Shown here piece by piece: positions 31,957 to 40,308 of a stretch of 40,308 bases of DNA. Origin of the DNA: an uncultured Rhodobacterales bacterium (GTDB taxonomy: Bacteria > Pseudomonadota > Alphaproteobacteria > Rhodobacterales > Rhodobacteraceae). Each line of letters begins with the position of its first letter. Position 1 is the stretch's first letter. The notes beneath the pieces were generated by a model that was not told where the DNA came from, searched no databases, and saw only the letters and a list, made by a program, of their open reading frames with translations. The stretch covers positions 1 to 40,308 of the forward strand of contig CALCGO010000136.1 of NCBI GenBank assembly GCA_937901055.1. Direction: 5' to 3'. The position numbers and the translations under genes were made by a program.

Positions 31957-34077
31957 ATGTTCAAAGAATTCAAACAATCAATCGAATGGGGCGGCGAAAC
32001 GCTAACCCTTGAGACAGGCAAAGTTGCCCGTCAAGCAGACGCATGCGTTATCGCCACTTTGGGTGAAACCAGCGTTCTGTGTGCTGTAGTGTTCGAAAAG
32101 AAACCGAAGGTTGGCTTCGACTTCTTCCCACTAACAGTGCATTACCAAGAGAAATACTACGCCGCCGGTAAAATCCCGGGTGGCTTCTTCAAACGCGAAG
32201 CTCGTCCTACTGAAAAAGAGACGCTGACTTCCCGTCTGATCGACCGTCCAATCCGCCCATTGTTCGTTCCGGGCTTCAAGCACGAAACTCAGGTTATCTG
32301 TACAGTTCTTTCGCACGATCTGGAAAATGATCCAGATGTAGTCGCAATGATCGCGGCATCTGCTGCGCTGACACTTTCCGGCGCTCCATTCCGCGGCCCA
32401 ATCGGCTGTGCCCGCGTTGGTTTCGTTGACGGCGAATACACATTGAACCCGTCTTGCGATGACATGCACAAACTGCGTGAAAATCCAGAGCAGCGTTTGG
32501 ACCTGATCGTTGCCGGTACTAAAGACGCCGTGATGATGGTTGAATCCGAAGCATACGAGCTTTCCGAAGCTGAAATGCTGGGTGCTGTTAAGTTTGGCCA
32601 TGACGCAATGCAGCCAGTTATCGACATGATCATCGATCTTGCCGAAGACGCGGCGAACGAGATGTTCGACTTCCAGCCTGCTGACTATTCCGAGCTTTAC
32701 GGCAAGGTAGAAGCTGCTGGCGAAGAAGCTGTACGTGCAGCATTCGCAATCACAGACAAGCAAGAGCGCACAACTGCGATTTCCGCAGCGCGTGACACTA
32801 TCAAAGCGGCGTTGAGCGAAGAAGATCGCGACGACAGCCAGCTTGGTAACTGCTTCAAGAAACTGGAATCTGCAGTTGTTCGTGGCGACGTTATCAAAAC
32901 CGGCAAACGGATTGATGGTCGTGACCTGACAACAGTTCGCCAGATTGTTTCCGAAGTAGGCATCCTGCCACGTACACACGGATCGTCCTTGTTCACACGC
33001 GGCGAAACACAAGGCTTGGTTGTTACCACGCTTGGTACGGGCGACGACGAACAGATGATCGACGCGTTGACTGGCACATACCGTTCCAACTTCATGCTGC
33101 ACTATAACTTCCCATCCTATTCGGTTGGTGAAGCTGGCCGCATGATGGGCCCTGGCCGTCGCGAAATCGGTCACGGTAAACTGGCATGGCGTGCGCTTCA
33201 GGCTGTTCTGCCTGCGGCAACCGACTTCCCGTATACTGTGCGTGTTGTTTCTGAAATCACTGAATCAAATGGTTCGTCTTCGATGGCGTCTGTTTGTGGT
33301 GGTTCTTTGTCGATGATGGATGCGGGCGTTCCGCTGAAATCTGCTGTTGCAGGTGTTGCGATGGGCTTGATCCTTGAGGGTGAAGATTATGCGATCCTGA
33401 CAGACATCCTTGGTGACGAAGATCACCTCGGTGATATGGACTTCAAAGTAGCTGGTACCGAAGCAGGTATCACGTCGCTTCAGATGGACATCAAGGTTGC
33501 CGGTATCACTGCCGACATCATGGAAAAAGCATTGGATCAGGCTAAAGCTGGCCGGATGACAATTCTTGCAGAAATGGGCACGGCGCTTACGGGTGCTGGC
33601 GATTTCTCGATCCACGCGCCTCGCGTTGAAACCATGAACGTTCCTGCGGATAAAATTCGCGAAGTGATCGGTTCAGGTGGTAAAGTGATCCGCGAAATCG
33701 TTGAAGTTTCCGGTGCTAAAGTTGACATCAACGACGACGGCGTAATCAAGATTGCCTCGGCCAACGGTGAAAGCATCGAAAAAGCCATGGCGATGATCAA
33801 CGAGATTGTTGCGGTTCCTGAAGCTGGTAAGATTTACACCGGTAAGGTTGTGAAACTGATGGACTTCGGTGCATTCGTTAACTTCTTTGGCAAGCGTGAC
33901 GGTCTTGTGCATGTAAGCCAGCTGGCGAACGAGCGCGTTAACCACCCGAAAGACATTCTGACTGAAGGTCAGGAAGTTAAGGTTAAGTTGATGGGCTTTG
34001 ACGATCGCGGCAAAGTTCGCCTGTCGATGAAAGTCGTTGATCAGGAAACTGGTGAAGAGATCAAAAACGAAGGCTAG
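31957..34077 (+). CDS. pnp: Polyribonucleotide nucleotidyltransferase (PNPase)
   Basis: PNPase is the phosphate-dependent 3'-5' exonuclease of the RNA degradosome. With MFKEFKQSIEWGGETLTLE at 31957 it has 706 residues. AGGA at 31945-31948 is eight bases from this ATG and only two from ATG 31951, the other option. In order there are two RNase PH domains (KIPGGFFKREARPTEKETLTSRLIDRP; then GETQGLVVTTLG), a KH domain (IREVIGSGGKVIREIVE) and an S1 domain (GKVVKLMDFGAFVNFFGKRDGLVHVSQL). A hairpin GTGGC-ATCG-GCCAC at 31895-31908 in the leader may be an RNase III or autoregulation site. It ends in a strong terminator. Confidence 0.97.
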   Translation: MFKEFKQSIEWGGETLTLETGKVARQADACVIATLGETSVLCAVVFEKKPKVGFDFFPLTVHYQEKYYAAGKIPGGFFKREARPTEKETLTSRLIDRPIRPLFVPGFKHETQVICTVLSHDLENDPDVVAMIAASAALTLSGAPFRGPIGCARVGFVDGEYTLNPSCDDMHKLRENPEQRLDLIVAGTKDAVMMVESEAYELSEAEMLGAVKFGHDAMQPVIDMIIDLAEDAANEMFDFQPADYSELYGKVEAAGEEAVRAAFAITDKQERTTAISAARDTIKAALSEEDRDDSQLGNCFKKLESAVVRGDVIKTGKRIDGRDLTTVRQIVSEVGILPRTHGSSLFTRGETQGLVVTTLGTGDDEQMIDALTGTYRSNFMLHYNFPSYSVGEAGRMMGPGRREIGHGKLAWRALQAVLPAATDFPYTVRVVSEITESNGSSSMASVCGGSLSMMDAGVPLKSAVAGVAMGLILEGEDYAILTDILGDEDHLGDMDFKVAGTEAGITSLQMDIKVAGITADIMEKALDQAKAGRMTILAEMGTALTGAGDFSIHAPRVETMNVPADKIREVIGSGGKVIREIVEVSGAKVDINDDGVIKIASANGESIEKAMAMINEIVAVPEAGKIYTGKVVKLMDFGAFVNFFGKRDGLVHVSQLANERVNHPKDILTEGQEVKVKLMGFDDRGKVRLSMKVVDQETGEEIKNEG

Positions 34078-34098
34078 TTCCGACGTTTAGATAAAAAG

Positions 34099-34130
34099 AA
34101 AGCCCCGATGGAAACGTCGGGGCTTTTTTC
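34099..34130 (+). terminator. Intrinsic terminator after pnp
   Basis: AAAGCCCCGA (34099-34108) pairs perfectly with TCGGGGCTTT (34117-34126) around an 8-base loop, with the T-run continuing. A's before the stem mean it can also act leftward on the convergent betA transcript, whose stop is at 34133. Confidence 0.9.
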
Positions 34131-34132
34131 GT

Positions 34133-35794
34133 TTAGCGTTGGGCTTCTTCCCATCGTGGACTTATCCACGGCTCGGCGTTTGACTTTGCCAGCGGGGTTT
34201 TGCCCAAAATATGATCGCTGGCCTTTTCGCCAACCATGATCGAAGGGCCGTTCAAATTGCCGTTTGTTACGCGCGGGAAGATAGAGCTGTCGGCCAAACG
34301 CAACCCTTCAACCCCAATCACGCGGCATTCATGGTCAACAACGGCCAGTGGATCATCGGCGCGGCCCATTCTGGCGGTCCCGCAAGGGTGAAACGCACTC
34401 TCGGCATGTTTGCGGATGAAATTATCCAGTTCGTCGTCGGTTTGCACATCAGAACCCGGTTGGATTTCTTTACCAGCGTAAGGCGCGAATGCTTCTTGGC
34501 CGAAAATCTCACGAGTCAGTCGGATACAGTTGCGGAAGTCTTCCCAATCTTCGAGTTTGCTCATGTAGTTGAACTGAATTTTTGGTGCATCCAGTGGATC
34601 AGCAGATCGTAGTGTTACCGCCCCGCGAGAGGCCGACCGCATTGGCCCGACGTGCGCTTGATACCCGTGGCCTTCAGCGGCGGCTTGCCCGTCATAGCGA
34701 ACGGCGATGGGTAGGAAATGGTATTGGATGTCGGGGTATTCAACACCCGCTTTGGAGCGAATAAACGCCGCAGATTCGAACTGGTTGGATGCCCCGAGGC
34801 CGGTTTTTGTAAACAACCATTGCGCCCCAATTAGAGCCTTGGAAAATAGATTCCAATGTTTGAAAAGTGTGATTGGCTGCACGCAGGCTTGCTGGATGTA
34901 CAACTCCAAGTGGTCTTGAAGGTTTTGGCCAACACCGCCGCGATCAGCAACCACGTCAATGCCATGCTCCGCCAAATCCGCTGCAGGGCCAACGCCAGAC
35001 AACAGTAGTATTTTGGGGGAATTGATCGACCCTGCGGCCAAGACCACCTCGCGGTTGGCGCGGATAGTTTCGATTTTTCCGTTGAATTCTACTTCAACCC
35101 CGACGGCGCGACCATCCTCGATCACCACTTTACGTACTAAACCACGTTTCAAATCAACGTTCGGGCGCTTCAAAGCCGGCTTAAGATACGCATTCGCGGC
35201 AGACCAGCGTCGCCCTTTCCAGACGGTTTGCTCCATCGGGCCGAAGCCCTCTTGTTTCTCACCGTTGTAATCGTCTGTAACTTCGTAGCCAGCTTGGCGA
35301 CCCGCGTCGACAAATGCCTGAAATAACGGGTTTGCGCGTGGGCCACGAGTTACATGTAGTGGGCCATCTGTACCGCGCCATGTTGGATCACCGCCGTGCC
35401 CCCCGTCGTGCCAACTTTCCATGCGTTTGAAATACGGCAAAACATCGCCGTAGCCCCAACCTTTGGCGCCCTGTTCTTCCCAATAATCGTAATCTTTGGC
35501 ATGCCCACGCACATAAACCATGCCGTTTATCGACGATGACCCGCCGACAACTTTGCCGCGCGGTGTTACCAAGGACCGCCCATCAAGATGCGGTTCGGGT
35601 TCGGAACTGTAGCCCCAATCGTAGGTTTTCATGTTCATCGGATAGGAAAGCGCGGCTGGCATCTGGATCAAGGGTCCAGCGTCCATGCCACCGAATTCGA
35701 TTACCAATACGTTGTGTTGTCCGTCCTCAGAAAGGCGATACGCCATCGCGGAGCCAGCGGATCCACTGCCGACAATTATGTAATCTGGGTTCAA
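34133..35794 (-). CDS. betA: Choline dehydrogenase (GMC flavoprotein)
   Basis: BetA oxidises choline to betaine aldehyde, and can continue to the osmoprotectant glycine betaine, at the membrane. The start is TTG 35794, with AGGAGG five bases upstream, giving 553 residues; the frame stays open to 35974, but those residues are atypical and would enter the neighbouring gene. FAD loop DYIIVGSGSAGSAMAYRL, then FGGMDAGPLIQMPAALSYPMN, TPRGKVVGGSSSINGMVYVRG, AAGSINSPKILLLSGVG and the catalytic HPCGTARMG are seen. The C-terminal GEKASDHILGKTPL is as in BetA. No betB, betI or betC is adjacent, so it is an orphan in this window. Confidence 0.9.
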   Translation of the reverse strand: MNPDYIIVGSGSAGSAMAYRLSEDGQHNVLVIEFGGMDAGPLIQMPAALSYPMNMKTYDWGYSSEPEPHLDGRSLVTPRGKVVGGSSSINGMVYVRGHAKDYDYWEEQGAKGWGYGDVLPYFKRMESWHDGGHGGDPTWRGTDGPLHVTRGPRANPLFQAFVDAGRQAGYEVTDDYNGEKQEGFGPMEQTVWKGRRWSAANAYLKPALKRPNVDLKRGLVRKVVIEDGRAVGVEVEFNGKIETIRANREVVLAAGSINSPKILLLSGVGPAADLAEHGIDVVADRGGVGQNLQDHLELYIQQACVQPITLFKHWNLFSKALIGAQWLFTKTGLGASNQFESAAFIRSKAGVEYPDIQYHFLPIAVRYDGQAAAEGHGYQAHVGPMRSASRGAVTLRSADPLDAPKIQFNYMSKLEDWEDFRNCIRLTREIFGQEAFAPYAGKEIQPGSDVQTDDELDNFIRKHAESAFHPCGTARMGRADDPLAVVDHECRVIGVEGLRLADSSIFPRVTNGNLNGPSIMVGEKASDHILGKTPLAKSNAEPWISPRWEEAQR

Positions 35795-35868
35795 GGGTGC
35801 CTCCTGCGTTGCAACGCACAAATTGTCGCGTACTTCTGGGTAAGGGTCAACAAAACCAACGACACTTT

Positions 35869-36795
35869 CTACGGCAATTGCGGTAGGAAGCTGCCCTTTT
35901 GCTCCGTGATGAAATCGAGAACTTTTTCTGTTACGGGTGGTAGTCCCGCGTTTACTGCACGAACGAGGTGCCACTGGCGAATAATCGGTAAGCCGGGCAT
36001 ATCAATTGTCGCTATTCGCCCGGCTGCGAGGGCATCCATAACGGTGTGAGCGGAAATCAGCGCGATGCCCAGCCCAGCGATGACGGCCTGTTTGATGGTT
36101 TCGTTAGTGTTGAACTCAATTTGGTCGTAGGTGCGGCCCTCGCCGACGCGATCCAAGAATCGCTCCATAAGGATTCGGGTGCCTGAACCGCTTTCCCGCA
36201 TGATGAAAGTTTCGGCCAGAAGGCGTTCGGGCGATATGTCGCGGGTGGTTACAAGCGGGTGTTTCGGTCCCGCGATCAGGATGTGCGGGTGGTCACCAAG
36301 AGCCACGGATTCTACTGCCGGATAGCGCGGCGGGCGACCCATAATCGCAAGATCAATGGACTGATCTTCGAGCGCGGAAACGATGCGCCGCCGGTTGCCG
36401 ATTATCAAGTCCACGCGGATGTCGGGCAGTTGTTTTTTGGCTCGCGCCACCAAAGAAGGTGCAAAGTACTTTCCAGTACTGACGACGCCCAGAGTTACCA
36501 AACCTGACTTGCCAGAATTGATGGAATCGATTGATTTTGCACAATTATCCAAGGCGGACTCGATCTGCGCGATTGTCGATAAAACCTGCCTCCCTTGCCG
36601 TGTGATAGACCCCTTACCATCGCTGGCGCGGACTAATAGTGTCGCCCCCATGTTGGCCTCTAGTTGTTTCAACTGTGTCGAGACCGCTGGAACCGTCAGG
36701 TTCAACATATCCGCCGCCGCCGTGACCGAGCCACGAACGTCCACCGCCGCCAGTGCGCGAAGCTGTTTTAGAGTTATTGCATTCATCTGTGCCAT
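35869..36795 (-). CDS. cbbR: LysR-family regulator, CbbR type
   Basis: CbbR activates Calvin-cycle operons in response to metabolites such as RuBP or NADPH. The protein has 308 residues. The HTH is ITLKQLRALAAVDVRGSVTAAADMLNLTVPAVSTQLKQLE. The effector domain begins LVTLGVVSTGKYFAPSLVARA and includes NRRRIVSALEDQSIDLAIMGRPPRYP, a pattern close to known CbbR proteins. It is divergent from cbbF with 97 bases between the starts, the classic cbbR-cbb layout. No good Shine-Dalgarno precedes ATG 36795; ATG 36786 (MNAITLKQ) is an alternative. betA follows 74 bases downstream on the same strand. Confidence 0.88.
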   Translation of the reverse strand: MAQMNAITLKQLRALAAVDVRGSVTAAADMLNLTVPAVSTQLKQLEANMGATLLVRASDGKGSITRQGRQVLSTIAQIESALDNCAKSIDSINSGKSGLVTLGVVSTGKYFAPSLVARAKKQLPDIRVDLIIGNRRRIVSALEDQSIDLAIMGRPPRYPAVESVALGDHPHILIAGPKHPLVTTRDISPERLLAETFIMRESGSGTRILMERFLDRVGEGRTYDQIEFNTNETIKQAVIAGLGIALISAHTVMDALAAGRIATIDMPGLPIIRQWHLVRAVNAGLPPVTEKVLDFITEQKGSFLPQLP

Positions 36796-36856
36796 AAATT
36801 TAATTTAACACAAGACAGAAAAAATTCAATTTCCTTTTTCCAAATTTCTGCGAAAC

Positions 36857-36872
36857 ATTAGAACAACCTAAT
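36857..36872. promoter_or_regulatory. Candidate CbbR operator
   Basis: ATTAG-AACAAC-CTAAT is a perfect 5-bp inverted repeat in the cbbR-cbbF gap. It contains the LysR T-N11-A signature (T36859 to A36871). A second symmetric AT-rich element, TAAAT-TTA-ATTTA, lies at about 36795-36807, next to the cbbR start. Confidence 0.6.
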
Positions 36873-36892
36873 ATGAGCGGAGAGCTGACTAC

Positions 36893-37900
36893 ATGGCCGA
36901 GCATACACTATTAAAAGATACCGCGGACATCCCGGCAGAGTTGATGCCTGTGATGCTGGCTTTGGCCAACGTGTCCGAAAAGCTGGCCCAAACCATTGCG
37001 GACGGACCCCTCGCTGGCGATTTGGCGGCGGCGGTTGGTACGAACCTTGGCGGCGATGGCCAAAAGGCGCTCGACCTGATTGCGGACGATGCATACATGG
37101 TCGCGCTGAAAGACACGCAGGTGCGGTGGTACGCGTCAGAGGAGCAAGACGAAGTTGTCGAGCTAAACGGTACTGGCAATTTGGCACTGGCGATTGATCC
37201 GCTAGACGGCTCTTCGAATATCGACGTCAACGTTTCTATCGGTATGATTTTTTCAATCTTCCCGGCGGTTGAAGACAAAGACGCCAGCTTTCTTCGCCAT
37301 GCGCGAGATCAAATCGCTGGCGGGTACTTCATTTTCGGGCCGCAAGGCGGGCTGGTTGTGACATTCGGTGATGGAACTATGCAGTTCACACTCGATACCC
37401 GTACTCGCGACTTCTTGCTGGTAGAACGCCGTGTTCAAATTCCTGTTGAATCATCCGAGTTTGCAATTAACGCTTCTAACTACCGCCATTGGCCGCGCCC
37501 TGTTCGCGCCTATATCGACGATATGGTGGATGGCACTGAAGGCCCACGCGGTCGCGAATTCAACATGCGTTGGGTCGCATCTTTGGTCGCCGAAACACAC
37601 CGAATTTTGTCACGCGGAGGTATTTTCCTGTACCCAGGTGATGACCGCAAGGGCTACAGACGTGGACGATTGCGGATGATCTATGAATGTGCGCCGATTG
37701 CGTTTCTGATTGAGCAGGCGGGCGGCAAGGCGACGGACGGGATCGACTCGATCCTTGACCAGCAGGCTGACGAACTGCACGGACGCACCCCCTTTGTTTT
37801 TGGCTCTGCCAGCAAAGTGGAAAAAGTAACAACTTACTACGACCTTCCAGAAAACGAGACCTCGGCCCTGTTCGGGAAACGTGGCCTCTTCCGCGGTTAA
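36893..37900 (+). CDS. cbbF: Class I fructose-1,6-bisphosphatase
   Basis: This enzyme hydrolyses fructose bisphosphate (and, in many autotrophs, sedoheptulose bisphosphate) in the Calvin cycle. It has 335 residues of the class I type. The metal-binding loop is DPLDGSSNIDVNVSIG, beginning at Asp102, and the substrate-binding GGIFLYPGDDRKGYRRGRLRMIYECAPIAFLIEQAGGKATDG segment is intact. GGAGAG lies nine bases upstream of the ATG. It is first in an operon with phosphoribulokinase and transketolase and divergent from cbbR, so the role is in CO2 fixation rather than only gluconeogenesis. Confidence 0.95.
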   Translation: MAEHTLLKDTADIPAELMPVMLALANVSEKLAQTIADGPLAGDLAAAVGTNLGGDGQKALDLIADDAYMVALKDTQVRWYASEEQDEVVELNGTGNLALAIDPLDGSSNIDVNVSIGMIFSIFPAVEDKDASFLRHARDQIAGGYFIFGPQGGLVVTFGDGTMQFTLDTRTRDFLLVERRVQIPVESSEFAINASNYRHWPRPVRAYIDDMVDGTEGPRGREFNMRWVASLVAETHRILSRGGIFLYPGDDRKGYRRGRLRMIYECAPIAFLIEQAGGKATDGIDSILDQQADELHGRTPFVFGSASKVEKVTTYYDLPENETSALFGKRGLFRG

Positions 37901-37915
37901 TAAGGACCATTTGAC

Positions 37916-38788
37916 ATGAGCACCAAGCATCCAATCATCTCCGTTACTGGCTCCTCCGGCGCGGGTACTTCGACGGTCAAAGCAACATTTGACCAGATTT
38001 TCCGCCGCGAGGGCATTAAGGCCGTTTCGATCGAGGGCGACGCGTTTCACAGATACAATCGCGCCGACATGAAGGCAGAGCTGAACAAACGACTGGCCGC
38101 AGGCGACCACTCGTTTAGCCACTTCAGTCTTGATGCCAATGAGCTGGGCGAGCTGGAACGTGTATTTCGTGAATATGGCGAAACAGGTAACGGCAAGACA
38201 CGCTACTATGTGCACAGCGAGGAAGAGGCCAAAGTTTTGGGTACTCCTTCGGGCGAGTTCACTGATTGGGCGCCTTTTGAAGAAGGTTCCGATATCCTGT
38301 TTTACGAAGGTCTGCACGGTGCCGTTAATGCGGATGGCATAAACGTTGCAAAATACGCTGATCTGAAAGTTGGCGTTGTGCCGGTTATTAATCTGGAGTG
38401 GATCCAGAAAATGCACCGTGACCGTGACGTTCGCGGGTATTCCACGGAGGCAATCACCGATGTGATACTTCGGCGTATGGATGCATATGTGAAATGTATC
38501 ACGCCGCAGTTCAGCCAGACAGACATTAACTTTCAGCGTGTTCCTGTTGTTGATACATCGAACCCGTTCATCTCGCGGTCTATTCCGACTTTGGATGAAA
38601 GCCTTGTGGTTATCCGCTTCACAAATCCGCGTGGTATCGATTTCCCGTACCTGACCAACATGATCGAAGGCTCATGGATGAGCCGTGCGAATTCTATCGT
38701 TGTACCGGGCGGAAAAATGGATTTGGCGATGCAGCTGATCCTGACACCACTTATCTTGCGTCTCGCTGACAATTCCCGTCGCGCTTAA
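37916..38788 (+). CDS. cbbP: Phosphoribulokinase
   Basis: Phosphoribulokinase makes ribulose-1,5-bisphosphate, the substrate of RuBisCO; together the two define the Calvin cycle. It has 290 residues of the proteobacterial octameric type. The P-loop is GSSGAGTST (residues 12-20), followed by IEGDAFHRYNRADMK, and FYEGLHGAV with the Walker B position. RDRDVRGYSTEAITDVILRRM holds conserved arginines. It starts 15 bases after the cbbF stop and ends 12 bases before tkt. Few bacteria keep this enzyme without RuBisCO, so RuBisCO genes are expected beyond the right edge. Confidence 0.97.
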   Translation: MSTKHPIISVTGSSGAGTSTVKATFDQIFRREGIKAVSIEGDAFHRYNRADMKAELNKRLAAGDHSFSHFSLDANELGELERVFREYGETGNGKTRYYVHSEEEAKVLGTPSGEFTDWAPFEEGSDILFYEGLHGAVNADGINVAKYADLKVGVVPVINLEWIQKMHRDRDVRGYSTEAITDVILRRMDAYVKCITPQFSQTDINFQRVPVVDTSNPFISRSIPTLDESLVVIRFTNPRGIDFPYLTNMIEGSWMSRANSIVVPGGKMDLAMQLILTPLILRLADNSRRA

Positions 38789-38800
38789 GGAGTTTCGAAA

Positions 38801-40308
38801 ATGACACAGAATAACGAAACAAACATGGCAAACGCCATCCGCGCCCTTTCAATGGACGCGATTCAAGCTGCGAATTCTGGTCACCCGGGCATGCCAATGG
38901 GTATGGCTGATGTGGCCGCAGTTCTGTTTAACCGCTTCATCAATATTGATCCCAGTGCACCAAAATGGGCTGATCGGGATCGTTTTGTTCTATCTGCGGG
39001 TCACGGTTCGATGTTGCTATATAGCATGCATCACCTGCTTGGGTTTGCAGATATGGACATGGACCAGATACGAAACTTCCGCCAACTGGGTTACCGCACC
39101 GCGGGTCACCCTGAATATGGTCATGCGGATGGTATAGAAACTACTACTGGCCCACTTGGTCAGGGTATCGCGACAGCGGTTGGTATGGCGTTGGCCGAGC
39201 GCATGCAGAACGCACGGTTTGGCGACAGTATGGTTGATCACTGGACGTACGTGATCGCTGGTGATGGCTGTCTGATGGAGGGCATTAGCCACGAAGCAAT
39301 TGATATGGCCGGGCACATGGGTCTGGGTAGGATGATTGTGATGTGGGATGACAACTCGATCACAATTGATGGGGCGACAGATATTTCAACATCAACCGAT
39401 CAGCCGGCGCGTTTTGCGGCGAGTGGTTGGCAAGTGATTTCTGTGGACGGCCACGACAAAGAAGCCATCGCGGCAGCTTTGACGGAAGCCCGTTCGGACG
39501 AAGCTCGCCCGACTTTGATCGCGTGTAAAACGATCATCGGGTATGGCGCACCAAATAAACAAGGCACCTCGGGAGTTCACGGCGCAGCGCTGGGTGATGA
39601 CGAAATCGTACTGGCACGTGAAGTTCTGAGCTGGCCACATGCTCCATTCACAATTCCTGACGATGTGTACGCTTCTTGGCATTCGGTTGCGGCACGCGGT
39701 GCTGCGGCGCGTGAAGCTTGGGAAGCGCGGGCAAAAGCAAGCTCCGCGTCCGACGATTTCTTTGCGGCGATGGGCGGCACTTCGCGAGGTGGTTTGACCG
39801 CAGCGATTGCGGCGTACAAGGCGGAGCTTTCGGCTGACAAGCCAAAGGTTGCGACACGCAAAGCTTCGCAGATGGCACTGGAGGTCGTTAATGCAACGGT
39901 TCCGAACATGGTGGGTGGCTCTGCTGACCTTACCGGTTCGAACCTGACGCTGACATCCGGTATGTCCGGCGTAACCAAAGACAATTACGGCGGTGACTAC
40001 ATCTATTACGGTGTGCGCGAACACGGCATGGCCGCAGCGATGAACGGTTTGTACTTGCACGGCGGGTTTATCCCTTACGGCGGAACATTCCTTGCGTTTG
40101 CAGATTACTGCCGCGGGTCAATCCGCTTGTCGGCACTGATGGGCGTTCCCGTGACATATGTTATGACGCATGACTCGATTGGTCTTGGTGAAGACGGGCC
40201 GACGCACCAACCTGTTGAACAAGTAGCTTCGCTTCGCGCTATGCCAAACGTTAACGTGTTCCGTCCTGCTGATGCTGTTGAAACGGCTGAAGCTTGGGAA
40301 ATTGCGGT
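38801..40308 (+). CDS. tkt: Transketolase, partial
   Basis: Transketolase moves two-carbon units between sugar phosphates with thiamine diphosphate, in the Calvin and pentose-phosphate pathways. About 502 of ~660 residues are in the window; the C-terminus lies beyond the edge. AAGGAG is eight bases before the ATG. Visible are NSGHPGMPMGMADVAAVLF, SAGHGSMLLYSMHHLLG, TTTGPLGQGIATAVGMALAE and the ThDP motif GDGCLMEGISHEA through WDDNSITIDG. The pyrimidine domain starts around ATRKASQMALEVVN and holds YGVREHGMAAAMNG and THDSIGLGEDGPTHQPVEQ. As third gene of the cbb operon it is the CbbT counterpart, though it could be the only transketolase in the cell. Confidence 0.96.
   Translation, partial: MTQNNETNMANAIRALSMDAIQAANSGHPGMPMGMADVAAVLFNRFINIDPSAPKWADRDRFVLSAGHGSMLLYSMHHLLGFADMDMDQIRNFRQLGYRTAGHPEYGHADGIETTTGPLGQGIATAVGMALAERMQNARFGDSMVDHWTYVIAGDGCLMEGISHEAIDMAGHMGLGRMIVMWDDNSITIDGATDISTSTDQPARFAASGWQVISVDGHDKEAIAAALTEARSDEARPTLIACKTIIGYGAPNKQGTSGVHGAALGDDEIVLAREVLSWPHAPFTIPDDVYASWHSVAARGAAAREAWEARAKASSASDDFFAAMGGTSRGGLTAAIAAYKAELSADKPKVATRKASQMALEVVNATVPNMVGGSADLTGSNLTLTSGMSGVTKDNYGGDYIYYGVREHGMAAAMNGLYLHGGFIPYGGTFLAFADYCRGSIRLSALMGVPVTYVMTHDSIGLGEDGPTHQPVEQVASLRAMPNVNVFRPADAVETAEAWEIA

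Noticed and set aside
35795..35974. 60-codon N-terminal extension of betA
   Set aside because: It runs into the cbbR gene and lacks FAD-family character. TTG 35794 has an ideal AGGAGG.
1..40308. CRISPR arrays, insertion sequences, prophage, toxin-antitoxin pairs, tRNA or rRNA genes
   Set aside because: I looked through the intergenic gaps and the open frames on both strands and saw no regular repeats, transposase-like proteins, tRNA cloverleaf sequences or toxin-antitoxin pairs.

Overview
The window reads as the replication-origin region of an alphaproteobacterial chromosome, most likely from the order Rhodobacterales (Roseobacter group). The evidence is the gene order ppsR-like / hemE-hemJ-rho-mnmE-mnmG-rsmG-parA-parB, typical of alphaproteobacterial origins, together with closely Rhodobacterales-like HemJ, Rho, Pnp, BetA and CbbR proteins. 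Base composition is moderate for that group. Coding density is very high, with many 1-4 base start/stop overlaps and frequent GTG or TTG starts. I see no tRNA, rRNA, CRISPR array, insertion sequence or prophage.

Layout. 1-877: a kinase-regulator gene running off the left edge and a non-coding, AT-rich gap with several DnaA-box-like 9-mers, which I call the putative oriC. 878-9368: rightward origin cluster (haem synthesis, Rho, the MnmE/MnmG tRNA-modifying pair, RsmG, ParA, ParB), with two perfect 16-bp parS palindromes at the 5' end of mnmG and inside rsmG. 9369-12584: leftward rph-rdgB-ridA-like-hemW-DUF454 operon. 12705-14368: hrcA-grpE heat-shock genes, with a parS-like site in the rph/hrcA gap. 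14365-18738: NDUFAF5-like methyltransferase, comF-grxC-nitrilase-marR-DUF523, and ubiG. 18787-20405: proline iminopeptidase and a VTT/DedA-like membrane protein. 20402-24070: leftward SDR-SDR-dienoyl-CoA-reductase-like operon. 24241-25307: small membrane protein and dapB.

25410-34077: the translation/RNA set rbfA-truB-rpsO-pnp, with accessory genes inserted. Between rbfA and truB is a tandem sulfotransferase-like gene. Between truB and rpsO are GNAT, Lrp, LysE, DUF1643 and SDR genes. Two accessory genes (sulfotransferase and LysE) are interrupted by single-base shifts at homopolymers (G5 and T5). In both cases the protein continues in another frame, so they are either recent pseudogenes or sequence errors.

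34133-40308: an orphan choline dehydrogenase (betA), then a CbbR-type LysR regulator divergent from a Calvin-cycle operon (class I fructose bisphosphatase, phosphoribulokinase, transketolase running off the right edge). This implies the organism may fix CO2, although no RuBisCO gene lies in the window.

The most notable features are the oriC/parS partition region, the parS sites woven into mnmG and rsmG, the frameshifted tandem sulfotransferase, and the cbbR-cbb control region. I found no clear candidate for a wholly new multi-gene system. Most of the window is well-known core machinery.
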